Source: Prevotellaceae bacterium (lineage in GTDB: Bacteria > Bacteroidota > Bacteroidia > Bacteroidales > Bacteroidaceae). From it: a stretch of 15,787 bases of DNA. Position numbers and translations under genes: made by a program. Numbering within the stretch: the first letter of the stretch is position 1; every line of letters starts with the position of its first letter. The stretch covers positions 1 to 15,787 of the forward strand of contig JAISIB010000095.1 of assembly GCA_031262265.1 (NCBI GenBank). The letters are read 5' to 3'. Below are positions 1 through 8,200 of this stretch, piece after piece. A model generated the notes under the pieces. It searched no databases. It was not told the origin of the DNA and was given only the letters and a program-made list of their open reading frames with translations.

Positions 1-491
1 TGCACGAACGCCATGTCATCCGCATAATACGCATGGTGTTGCTTGGGAACAGGTATATCACCGAGAAATCGTCCGTTGAGGTCGTACCGGAATACTTTGT
101 TATGGTTGTTATCCAGCACGTAAAGCACATCCCCACTTATCTCCATTGAACTCACGGCAGAGAAGTTGCCCGGACCTTCGCCTTTACGGGCTATCGTTCG
201 CAGGTATCTGCCTTGTTTGTCATAGCATCGTACCGCATTGCGGTCACTGATGATAATATACTCATCCGTCAGGGCGATATGGCTAACAAAATTGACCAAT
301 GCTTCGTCGGGTTCTTCTATCAGAATATACCGTACGGAGTCTACCATTTCGCTCAATTTGATTTCCTCTATCGTAGTGGCGTTATCCGTATCAATCACGA
401 TGAACTCACCGGTATCGGAGGGACGGGAGACGCAGGCGGATAAGGCGCATAGAAGAGCGCAGCTTATCCATTTGAGATGTTGTGTACTCAT
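1..491 (-). CDS. 6-bladed beta-propeller lipoprotein, partial (3' end off the left edge)
   Basis: The minus strand is open from an ATG at 491-489 to the window edge, giving 163 codons with no stop. The protein begins with a lipoprotein signal peptide ending in a clean lipobox, Leu17-Ser-Ala-Cys20. After a linker come strand-rich repeats: VRYILIEEPDEALV (about 53-66), a turn ending in YDKQGRYLRTI (90-100), then KGEGPGNF (103-110) and VLDNNHNKVFRYDLNGRFL (125-143). The GxGPG(E/N)(F/Y) motif between blades and the repeated 'phi-D-x-x-G-x-phi-L' ends are typical of the Bacteroides 6-bladed beta-propeller lipoproteins (NHL-like, DUF4934/DUF5128 type), usually about 350-400 residues. The molecular role of that family is poorly known; members often sit beside HTCS genes. 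This gene lies downstream of, and in the same direction as, the HTCS gene, but 362 nt away with its own promoter box, so it is probably a separate transcript. It is the gene most easily missed because it lacks a stop in the window. Confidence 0.85.
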   Translation of the reverse strand, partial: MSTQHLKWISCALLCALSACVSRPSDTGEFIVIDTDNATTIEEIKLSEMVDSVRYILIEEPDEALVNFVSHIALTDEYIIISDRNAVRCYDKQGRYLRTIARKGEGPGNFSAVSSMEISGDVLYVLDNNHNKVFRYDLNGRFLGDIPVPKQHHAYYADDMAFV

Positions 492-520
492 AGCATGAAC
501 TTGTTAAATAATAGATTGGG

Positions 521-528
521 CAAAGTTA
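521..528 (-). promoter_or_regulatory. Candidate -7 promoter box of the beta-propeller gene
   Basis: The minus strand reads TAACTTTG, an exact match to the Bacteroides -7 consensus TAnnTTTG. It lies 29 nt upstream of the ATG at 491, so transcription would start near 514 with a leader of about 22 nt. I see no good -33 TTG about 19-21 nt further upstream; the nearest TTTG (562-559) is 30 nt away. That makes the box plausible but incomplete, and an activator might substitute for the -33 contact. Confidence 0.5.
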
Positions 529-673
529 TCAATTTCACGGTTGTTTTTCACTCGTACACAAAGAAAATATTCGTCGAAAACCCGCTCCGCCGATTTAGCC
601 ACCTTGATAGCTTCACGACCGACTTTCTAAAAACAATCAGCCTAAGAGATAATATCCGCACTGACCGAGAAAA

Positions 674-762
674 CTCTATCTCCAACTTAAAGATATATAT
701 CTTCACGTTTGAGGTTTATATTTTTCAGGTTAAAGGTTTATATCTTTAAGTTGGAGATATAG
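674..762. repeat. 24-bp imperfect inverted repeat enclosing 22-bp-spaced direct repeats
   Basis: The arms 674-697 and 739-762 pair at 23 of 24 positions (mismatch at 676/760), with 21 uninterrupted pairs (677-697 with 739-759). They are separated by 41 nt. The left arm runs into a perfect 14-bp palindrome AAGATATATATCTT (690-703). A direct repeat starts with AGGTTTATAT at 712 and again at 734, exactly 22 bp apart, and stays similar for about 19 bp; its second copy overlaps the right arm. Thus one motif, roughly TTTATATCTTTAAGTTGG, occurs twice in direct and once in inverted orientation. The multi-copy layout and two-helical-turn spacing suggest a protein-binding site controlling the beta-propeller gene, whose -7 box is about 150 bp away. 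A long RNA stem is the alternative. The repeat is visible; the function is inferred. Confidence 0.75.
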
Positions 763-812
763 AACTCAACAGGCCAAAGAATCTTTTTGCGGCTGATAAG
801 AATCGGTTCAAA

Positions 813-838
813 CCTCCTTAAAAAATTTTCTAAGGAGG
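813..838 (-). terminator. Hairpin 3' of the HTCS gene, possible terminator
   Basis: CCTCCTTA at 813-820 and TAAGGAGG at 831-838 form an 8-bp perfect stem around a 10-nt A/T-rich interior that can partly pair further. It begins 15 nt after the HTCS stop codon. On the minus strand the stem is followed by only TTTG, a short U-tract, so intrinsic termination would be weak; protection of the 3' end is the alternative. Confidence 0.5.
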
Positions 839-853
839 AAAAGATACGATCGC

Positions 854-3800
854 CTATGAGGATTTCCCCACCTTACTCGGTATTACGCCAAACTGCTTTT
901 TAAACAATGTGGAGAAATGCGACAACGTACTGAATCCCGTTAGATCCGCCACCTCCGAGACGTTGTGTTTCCCTTCCATCAGTAGCTCTTTCGCTCGATT
1001 CAGCTTATACGTCTTAAAGAAAACGGCGGGATTCTCTCCGGTCAACCCCTTCACCTTATAATAGAACTTCGTGCGCGACATATGCATCTTCTCCGTCATC
1101 TGAATCGTGTTTAATTCGGAATTTGAAAGTTCCGCCTCCATCAGCATATACAGCTCTGTCATGAAAGCTTCGTCTTGCGGAGAAAGCAGATGCTTATCCA
1201 TTTTATCGGTCTGCGTAGAGTTTACCAATACGTTACGGATAATGTCACGGTTCTTCAATTGTGAGTTCACGAGTGCTATGAGATAGGCCGGGTCGAAAGG
1301 TTTCGTGACATATGCATCGGCTCCCATATTCAATCCCTCCACTTGGCTCTCCGTAGCACTCTTAGCGGTGATGAGTATAACAGGTATGTGACAGAATTGG
1401 GTATTCTGTTTGATTTGCCGGCAAAGTAAGAAACCGTCCGTTCCGGGCATGACCACATCACTCAATACGAGATCAACCGGTTTTTCTTCCAGCGTTTTAT
1501 ACGCATCGGCAGCATTGAATCGACAGATCACCTCGTAGTGTTGCGAAAGCAACAGCTGCAAATACTGCACCACGTCTATATCGTCGTCTACGACCAGAAT
1601 CGTCGGAGATTGGCTATGGGTAGATGATTTTGCGACAACGGTAACGTCTGCCGGCGCGACGTGCAACGGATATACCTTCTCCTGGGCGTCACTCTCTTCT
1701 TGTCTTTCCACCGAAGGATACATCGTATCGGCCACAGGCAGGATAAACGTAAATCGAGTACCGCCATCCGGTCTATTTTCCGCTTTGATATAGCCGTGAT
1801 GGAGTTCCGTCAGACTACGAGCGTAATACAGCCCGATACCCGTACCGTAGTTGTACACCCCTTTCTGCCCGTTCTCCAACTGATAGTAGCGGTCGAATAC
1901 GTTTTCCAACTCTTGTTCGGGAATACCAATCCCCGTATCGCTAACCGCCACCTTCACGTAGGCCGTTTGTTCTGTCCGTTGTCCAACGGCCGGAAACAAT
2001 TTCGCAGCCTTCTCGGCCGAAATGACGTCGAAAGATAATCTTATATACCCCCCCCCAGGAGTAAATTTTATCGCATTCGAAAGTAGAGTGATAACTATCT
2101 TCTCCAATTTATCCGCGTCCAACCACGTAATATAAATCTCTTCTAATCCGGACGTCAACAGACGGAGATTTTTCTGTTCGATATTCGCTTGGAACATTTC
2201 AATGATATGTTTTAACTCCGACACAATATCCGCTCGTTTTACTTGCAGTTTTAACGTGTCGTTCTCCAATTTATTGAAATCTAAGATTTGATTAACTATC
2301 TTCAACATCCGCTCCGTGTTTCGTTGCACTATCTTTAATAGTTTTTTCGACGTATCGGAGATGGATGGATCAGCAAACAATTGAGACACCGGACCGGCAA
2401 TCATCGTCAACGGCGTTCTGAATTCATGCGAGACATTGGCAAAGAAGCTCATGTTCATTCGATTTATCTTTTCCTCTTGCGCCTTTTCCCATTTGGCCTG
2501 CGCTATGAGTTTCCGGTTCCTTATGTTTCGTTGCCCGATCTGATATAGCCATGCGATGAAAGCTAACGCTACCAAGACGTAACCGGTATATGCCCAGCCG
2601 CTTCGCCAAGGCGCAGGCCGTATAAGTATGTCAATACTTTCGGCGGCTTCGACAATAGTACGATCATTGTTCGTAATTTTCACATGCAAGGTATATTTCC
2701 CCGCGGGCATGTTTGAATAATATGCTTCGCGCACGTCCGACGTATTTATCCACGTTTGATCGAAGCCTTCCATTCGGTAGGCGTATTGCACGCGAGCATA
2801 TTCGCTATAATCTAATGCCGCAAAAGAAATACTGAAACTGTTTTGATTCCAATTCAACCGTATCCGGGGTTTGTAAGCAAGTAGCTTGTCTATCGTACCG
2901 TCCTTTCGTGGCGCGACCAGCCGGTTGTGTATTTTCAAATCCTCAAACAACAACGGAATATTCCGTTTTTCCGTGATATCCACCGGATTTAGCGACGTTA
3001 CACCGTGCGTTCCGCCGAATAGCACGGTGCCATCGAGCGAACGGAGCGCAATGCGGTCGTAAAATTGATTACCCCCTATTCCGTCGGCCGTATAATAACG
3101 CATGATACTGCCGTCCGTCGGATCAATTCTATTGAGTCCGTATTGCGTCGAGACCCAAATATTTTCTTCCAGATCCTCCGTAATGGCCGCAACATCCATA
3201 CATGAAAGCCCGACAAACGGCGTCAGTCGTCCGCTCCTACGTTCCCATTTCAACAAACCGTTCGCCATGGTACCTATCCAAACATCTCCTTGCGAATCCT
3301 CAAAAACATCGGTCGGGATGAACGTAGACATCCGAATGCAGTCGTTCCAATCTTCATTGGAGATAGCCGGCACCGTAATTTTATAGGTATCCGGATCAAT
3401 CAAATGAAGACCGTGCCTGAACGACGCCGTCAGAATCGTGCCGTCCGACAGGCATCGTATCGCCGAGATGAAGTTATAACCCAACGGATGTACTTGTATG
3501 CGCGTAAATTCGGTCTCATCCTTACGCATGGCAAAGACATACTCGGTGTATGTACTCACCCACACGGTGCCGTTCGCATCTTGTGTCAAGCACATGGGAC
3601 GGAATATGGGATAAGATTGTTTGAGTATTAGCTTTCCGTCTTGATAGACGTAACGATTGAGGGCAAGGAAAGAAGTCAGCCATATATCATTGTCTTGATC
3701 AACAAAAATGTAACTCGCATCTTGTATCTCCCGGAAACGTTGCATACGGGGAGTAGCCATATCGTACATGTACATTCCCTGTTGGGAAGTGATAAGCCAC

Positions 3801-4894
3801 AACCGCTGATTGTTATCGGCAGAAATGCCTATGACCGATTGTCCGGACAACTCGGAACGCAAATAATTGTTGTTGTTGAAGCGCGTCTTGTAGTAGTAGC
3901 TAACGCTATAACCGTGGTCGACGGAGCCAAGCCATAGGTTCTGGTGCGTATCGGTATACATGGTCGTCACCTGAAAGGCAGGTATTTCCAGCGGGAAGTT
4001 TCCGTCGTGTTGCCAAATCACGCGATCTTCCGAGTTGTCATAGAGAAACAATCCGCCCGAAGTACTTAACAGCAACGCATCCTCTCCGTAGGGATGTATC
4101 TGTTGTATCCTACTCCGACTAATCTTCGGATTATTTCGAATCGCCGCCGGCGTATCTATAAAAGTTTGTTTCTCCGTATCATAGATTAGTAGGGAATTCT
4201 CATGAGCCAACCAGAAGTAACGGTCTTTCCATAGATATGCGTAGTGCACGTACGTATTGGTGGCCACCGTGTCAAGCGGTTCCATTGTATTCGAGTCGTA
4301 ACTGTGCAGAAAATAAGGGTTGACGCTCCACAAACGGTCGTTATTATCTATATGGATGGTTTGTAAAAAGGTACGATACGGGTCGAACGACGCATTGAGC
4401 ATGTCGAATACGCCGGTTTCCTCGTTATATACGCAAAGTTCCGTGACTAAGTTCAGGAAGATACGTCCGTTGTCGTTTTCGAGTAGTTGTGAGCAATTAT
4501 TGGTCTTGGATACGACCTGTATGCGGTGAAAATTGCCCTCTTCCGTATAGCGCGCCACTCCGTTGACGGTGGCTACCCACAGCCGCCCCTTCGTATCGCA
4601 CAATAGATCGTTTATTTGATTATCCGGTAGCGTCGTACTATCCGCCGTGGTAAAGTGTTGATAATACAAGCGTGTGTCATATTTGTTCAGGCCACGATAC
4701 GTGCCGATCCAGATATGACCTTGCGTATCTTCGGCAAAGGAAGTGACACGCTGATTGGATAGGTCGTTTGCCACGATCAGGCTGTTTTGGACGTTCCATG
4801 CCGTCTCCGTCGGAATGGAGGGTTGCTTGCACGAAGCAAACGATAGGACGTTTGCGATAAGCAAACAGGTAAGTAAATGTACGTTTGGTCGCAT
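854..4894 (-). CDS. Hybrid two-component system (HTCS) sensor/regulator
   Basis: This 1346-residue protein joins a sensor kinase and an AraC-type regulator. Order: signal sequence (1-22), periplasmic double-propeller of Reg_prop blades (about 45-640, e.g. IWIGTYRGLNKYD at 61), Y_Y_Y domain (about 690-760), membrane helix (767-787), HisKA with VSHEFRTP (phospho-acceptor His823), HATPase with Asn940, DTGIG (986-990) and GTGIGL (1017-1022), receiver with acidic Asp1103-1105, phospho-acceptor Asp1146, Thr1176 and Lys1198, and a C-terminal AraC-type helix-turn-helix (about 1255-1342). All catalytic residues I looked for are present, so it should be functional. In characterized HTCS proteins the propeller binds an oligosaccharide from the target glycan and the protein activates the adjacent susC operon; here it is divergent from susC, the usual arrangement. 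The ATG at 4894 is chosen because the signal sequence follows and the promoter box sits just upstream. Oddities are a G9 tract in the HATPase codons and a lipobox-like FASC at 19-22. Confidence 0.97.
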   Translation of the reverse strand: MRPNVHLLTCLLIANVLSFASCKQPSIPTETAWNVQNSLIVANDLSNQRVTSFAEDTQGHIWIGTYRGLNKYDTRLYYQHFTTADSTTLPDNQINDLLCDTKGRLWVATVNGVARYTEEGNFHRIQVVSKTNNCSQLLENDNGRIFLNLVTELCVYNEETGVFDMLNASFDPYRTFLQTIHIDNNDRLWSVNPYFLHSYDSNTMEPLDTVATNTYVHYAYLWKDRYFWLAHENSLLIYDTEKQTFIDTPAAIRNNPKISRSRIQQIHPYGEDALLLSTSGGLFLYDNSEDRVIWQHDGNFPLEIPAFQVTTMYTDTHQNLWLGSVDHGYSVSYYYKTRFNNNNYLRSELSGQSVIGISADNNQRLWLITSQQGMYMYDMATPRMQRFREIQDASYIFVDQDNDIWLTSFLALNRYVYQDGKLILKQSYPIFRPMCLTQDANGTVWVSTYTEYVFAMRKDETEFTRIQVHPLGYNFISAIRCLSDGTILTASFRHGLHLIDPDTYKITVPAISNEDWNDCIRMSTFIPTDVFEDSQGDVWIGTMANGLLKWERRSGRLTPFVGLSCMDVAAITEDLEENIWVSTQYGLNRIDPTDGSIMRYYTADGIGGNQFYDRIALRSLDGTVLFGGTHGVTSLNPVDITEKRNIPLLFEDLKIHNRLVAPRKDGTIDKLLAYKPRIRLNWNQNSFSISFAALDYSEYARVQYAYRMEGFDQTWINTSDVREAYYSNMPAGKYTLHVKITNNDRTIVEAAESIDILIRPAPWRSGWAYTGYVLVALAFIAWLYQIGQRNIRNRKLIAQAKWEKAQEEKINRMNMSFFANVSHEFRTPLTMIAGPVSQLFADPSISDTSKKLLKIVQRNTERMLKIVNQILDFNKLENDTLKLQVKRADIVSELKHIIEMFQANIEQKNLRLLTSGLEEIYITWLDADKLEKIVITLLSNAIKFTPGGGYIRLSFDVISAEKAAKLFPAVGQRTEQTAYVKVAVSDTGIGIPEQELENVFDRYYQLENGQKGVYNYGTGIGLYYARSLTELHHGYIKAENRPDGGTRFTFILPVADTMYPSVERQEESDAQEKVYPLHVAPADVTVVAKSSTHSQSPTILVVDDDIDVVQYLQLLLSQHYEVICRFNAADAYKTLEEKPVDLVLSDVVMPGTDGFLLCRQIKQNTQFCHIPVILITAKSATESQVEGLNMGADAYVTKPFDPAYLIALVNSQLKNRDIIRNVLVNSTQTDKMDKHLLSPQDEAFMTELYMLMEAELSNSELNTIQMTEKMHMSRTKFYYKVKGLTGENPAVFFKTYKLNRAKELLMEGKHNVSEVADLTGFSTLSHFSTLFKKQFGVIPSKVGKSS
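2048..2056 (-). repeat. Nine-G homopolymer in the HTCS kinase domain
   Basis: The plus strand has C9, read as GGG GGG GGG on the coding strand, encoding Gly947-Gly948-Gly949 in FTPGGGYI just after the N-box of the HATPase domain. It is the longest G/C homopolymer I noticed in the window. Glycine is expected here in histidine kinases, but three identical GGG codons are not required. A slip of one base would truncate the protein before the G1 box, receiver and DNA-binding domain. Confidence 0.9.
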
Positions 4895-4914
4895 GATATT
4901 ATGATTGTATGTCG

Positions 4915-4944
4915 CAAAGATATGGCTTGTAGCTTACCCCACAA
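4915..4944 (-). promoter_or_regulatory. Promoter of the HTCS gene
   Basis: On the minus strand TTG (4944-4942) is followed after 19 nt by TATCTTTG (4922-4915). This matches the Bacteroides -33/-7 arrangement with an exact TAnnTTTG. Transcription would start near 4908, giving a leader of only about 13 nt before the ATG at 4894. The -33 element lies inside a small perfect inverted repeat, ACAAT at 4941-4945 and ATTGT at 4950-4954, so a bound protein there could affect regulator expression. Confidence 0.65.
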
Positions 4945-4966
4945 TGCTTATTGTACATATTCGTAA

Positions 4967-5000
4967 CTTTTTGAACAAACGAACAATCCTTTTTGCACAA
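4967..5000. promoter_or_regulatory. Candidate HTCS operator: direct repeat with 22-bp spacing
   Basis: CTTTTTGAACAA (4967-4978) and CTTTTTGCACAA (4989-5000) match at 11 of 12 positions and start exactly 22 bp apart, so both copies face the same side of the helix. AraC-family regulators commonly bind direct half-sites about 21 bp apart. The location between the divergent HTCS and susC genes is where an HTCS operator is expected. Binding is inferred from layout only; no consensus for this HTCS is known to me. Confidence 0.45.
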
Positions 5001-5241
5001 TTTCATAAGTCGCTCGCACATTCTCGGAAGTTCATTCGCGTCAAACACCGTTTCTTTGCATCGTGAAATAAAGCCTTTGGATAATAAATTTAGTGCGTTG
5101 GAAAATGAAATAAGATACGCGGAAAGTACCATGAGCCGCTTTGTTATTTTGACTACTCACGATCTATGCCCACAGGCTAATACCATACATAAAACAAGTA
5201 AGGACACACAGTAATTATTTAAGTAAATCTAACTTATTTGA

Positions 5242-8200
5242 ATGGAACAGCGAATGAAAAACAAAGACTGGAAAAGACCGGCCGTGCTGGTACTTTTCCT
5301 CGCAATGGGATTATCTTTCCTACAAGCGCAGACTATACGCGTGTCAGGTAAGGTGACCGATCCTAACAATGAGCCGTTGCTCGGCGTCAACGTGATGGAA
5401 AAAGGAACAACCAATGGTACGAGCACTAATTTAGATGGCGAGTACACGCTCCAAGTTCAATCAGGTAGCAAGTTGGTATTTTCATTTATCGGATTCGTTT
5501 CTCAAGAATTGACGGCCGTACCCGGCACGCTGAACGTAACGATGCAAGAAGACGCCGCACTGCTGGATGAAGTAATCGTAGTCGGCTACGGCGTACAGAA
5601 GAAGAGTTCTCTTACGGGTGCCGTTTCGCAAGTAAAATCCGAAGATATGGTAAATCGTACGATTACGCGCCCCGAACAAGCACTGCAAGGGAAAACGGCA
5701 GGCGTGCAGGTGTACACTTCATCGGCTCGGCCGGGAGCATCACCGACTATACGTATTCGTGGCGTAAGCTCCAACGGTGCTAATTCGCCGTTGTTCGTCG
5801 TGGACGGACGAATCTCGTCTGATATCGGCGGTATCGACCCGAACGACATCGAATCCATGGAAGTGCTGAAAGACGGCGCATCGGCTGCCATTTACGGCGC
5901 AGCTGCCGGCAACGGCGTCATCCTTATTACGACACGTAAGGGACAAGGCAACGGAAAGATTACGTACGATTTTCAGTTCACCTCACAAAGTTTGAGCAAT
6001 GTACCTAAGGTGATGAACGCCGAACAGTATATTGATTATTTCACGGAAGCCGGATTGCTTTCTATCGACGGCGTGTACACGTACTGGGATACTAAAACGA
6101 ACACGAATTGGGTGGATGCTTTCTTTGGCAGTTCGGCCATGCAACGACACAACCTGACATTCTCGGCAGGCAATGAGCGAGGTTCGCTATATACGAGTAT
6201 GACCTATTTAAATAACGATGGAATGGTTGTCGGTACGGCGGATACCTACGAGCGTATCACGGGAATGATCAACGCCAGTTGGAAAATCAAACCGTGGCTG
6301 GAAATCGGCACGAACAATCAAATCGAATATTACTCGGCGCGTTCCGTCGCGGAAGGAAGCGAGTACGCGTCTCTCCTACTGTCGACCTTGCAACAAGATC
6401 CGCTGACAAAAGTGACATATACGTTGGATGACATGCCGGATTATATGAGAGATATTATGAATAATTCGTCATTCGGAGAATTACTATCCGATGGTAAAGG
6501 TAACTATTACGGTATTTCTCCTTTCGTGCAAAACGAAAATATAAATCCTCTCATTATGCGCGATAACAGCTACTCCAAAAGTCGCGGCTTTAACATCAAT
6601 GGAACAGCGTTTATCAACTTTACGCCGATTACCGGCTTGACAGTAACCTCTCGATTCGGTTATCGTCTTTCCGGTTCCGAATCCTACGGCGCCAGCTACG
6701 ATTATTACGCCACTGCGATGCAGCACCGTAATTATATGTCGGTAAGCGCGAGTACCTATACCCCGTACTACTGGCAATGGGAGAACTTCTTAAATTACAG
6801 CCGTTCGTTCGGGAAACACAACGCTACGTTGATGCTCGGTACGTCGTATAGCGAAAGCCGTTCATTTGGCGTGAACGGTTCGTATAGCGGCGGCGACGGA
6901 AATTTCGGCTTTATGCAAGACGATCCGCTCTTCTACTATTTTGCATACGCTACGGCGTCTGCTACGCGAAGCCTGAGTGGCGGCGAACCTTCATACAGTC
7001 GTAAAAACGCATACTTCGGTCGTCTGAACTACGACTATGCCGGTAAATACATGGCGCAAGTATCACTGCGTGCCGACGCTGCCGACTCCTCCGTATTGCC
7101 TATGGATAATCGTTGGGGATACTTTCCTGCCGGATCAGCGGGTTGGGTGATTTCGGAAGAGAACTTCATGGAGCAAACGCGCGACTGGTTGTCCCACCTC
7201 AAACTACGCTTGAGCTGGGGACAAAACGGTTCGACCGCTTCACTCGGAGGTTATTCGTATGCCAATGTAATTGCTACCACCGGTTCGTATCCGACGGGCG
7301 TCGGACTAAACTATATCGAAGGTTACGCGCCGTCGAGCACGGGCAACGATGAATTGAAATGGGAAACGTCCGAGCAATTGAACATCGGTTTTGATGCTCG
7401 ATTCTTAAACAATCGCTTGTCGTTGACGTTCGAATACTACGACAAACAAACCAAAGATTTGATTGTGGGCGGTATCACGCCGTCGACTGTCGTCGGCAAC
7501 ACGTCATCTCCGGTCAATGCAGGCAATATTACGAATAAAGGTATCGAAATAGAAGCCGCCTGGCAAGATCATATCGGCGATTTTAGTTATGGTATACGCG
7601 CCAATATGGCTACGCTGAAAAATGAAGTGACTTATATACATGAATCACTGGATGCGTTGGACGGTACGACGTTCCATACGTACGGAGCTATTACCCGTTT
7701 TGAGCCGGGCAAGCCTGCTTGGTATTTCTACGGGTATCAGTATGCGGGTATCGACTCGACAACCGGCGATCCCACGTTCAAAGACTTGGACGGCGACGGC
7801 ATGATGACCGACGCCGACAAGACGGAGATCGGTAAAGGTATGCCCGATATAACATACGGCATTACTTTAAATGCCGCATGGAGAGGACTTGATTTGATTG
7901 TATTCGGTACGGGATCGGTAGGCAACGATATTTATCAGTGCTTGAATCGTAGTGATTACACGGTGAATAAACTCTATTCTTTCGTGGACGATCGTTGGAG
8001 TCCCACCAATACCAACGGTACCGACCCGCGCGCCGGTGCAGGAAGTATGGATCAATATATGATTTCCGATGCAAGTGTTTTCGATGGCTCTTACTTTAAG
8101 ATCAAGCAGATTCAGCTCGGCTACACGTTGCCGAAATCTTGGATGCAGAAAGTCAAAATTGAGAACGTCCGCATATACGGCTCGTTGGAAGATTTCTTCA

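Larger units (their letters stand above)
492..853. other. Intergenic region between the HTCS stop and the beta-propeller start
   Basis: This 362-nt gene-free stretch is AT-rich in its middle. Read on the minus strand it holds, in order, a hairpin just after the HTCS stop codon (813-838), a large inverted repeat with internal direct repeats (674-762), and a -7 promoter box (521-528). A 90-codon plus-strand reading frame over 477-749 crosses all of these apart from the hairpin and looks random, so I do not call it a gene. Confidence 0.7.
4895..5241. promoter_or_regulatory. Divergent control region between the HTCS gene and susC
   Basis: This 347-nt gene-free region must carry both the HTCS promoter and the operon promoter. 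The HTCS side is clear (box at 4915-4944). A direct repeat at 4967-5000 is the best operator candidate. On the susC strand no exact TAnnTTTG occurs. The nearest are TTTCTTTG at 5051-5058 and TTATTTTG at 5142-5149, each one base off, which fits an activator-dependent promoter but leaves the start site unknown. If the first is used, the susC mRNA leader is about 175 nt. Reading frames of 77 codons (minus, 4899-5132) and 73 codons (plus, 4993-5214) look like chance. Confidence 0.7.

Noticed and set aside
213..498. Plus-strand frames antisense to the beta-propeller gene
   Set aside because: The minus-strand frame has a lipobox and clear propeller repeats; these are its shadows.
477..749. Plus-strand 90-codon reading frame in the left intergenic region
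   Set aside because: It overlaps the start of the beta-propeller gene, its promoter box and most of the repeat block, and its protein shows no domain, signal or family-like pattern.
674..762. Invertible promoter flanked by inverted repeats, as in Bacteroides capsule loci
   Set aside because: The interval between arms is only 41 nt and holds no promoter box, whereas known invertible promoter segments are normally well over 100 bp. No recombinase gene is nearby.
4899..5132. Minus-strand 77-codon frame between HTCS and susC
   Set aside because: It covers the HTCS promoter and candidate operator, is Cys-rich without pattern, and is not needed to explain the region.
4993..5214. Plus-strand 73-codon frame as a leader peptide for susC
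   Set aside because: It begins inside the candidate operator and spans both weak promoter candidates, so it could not be translated whole; the protein has no recognisable feature.
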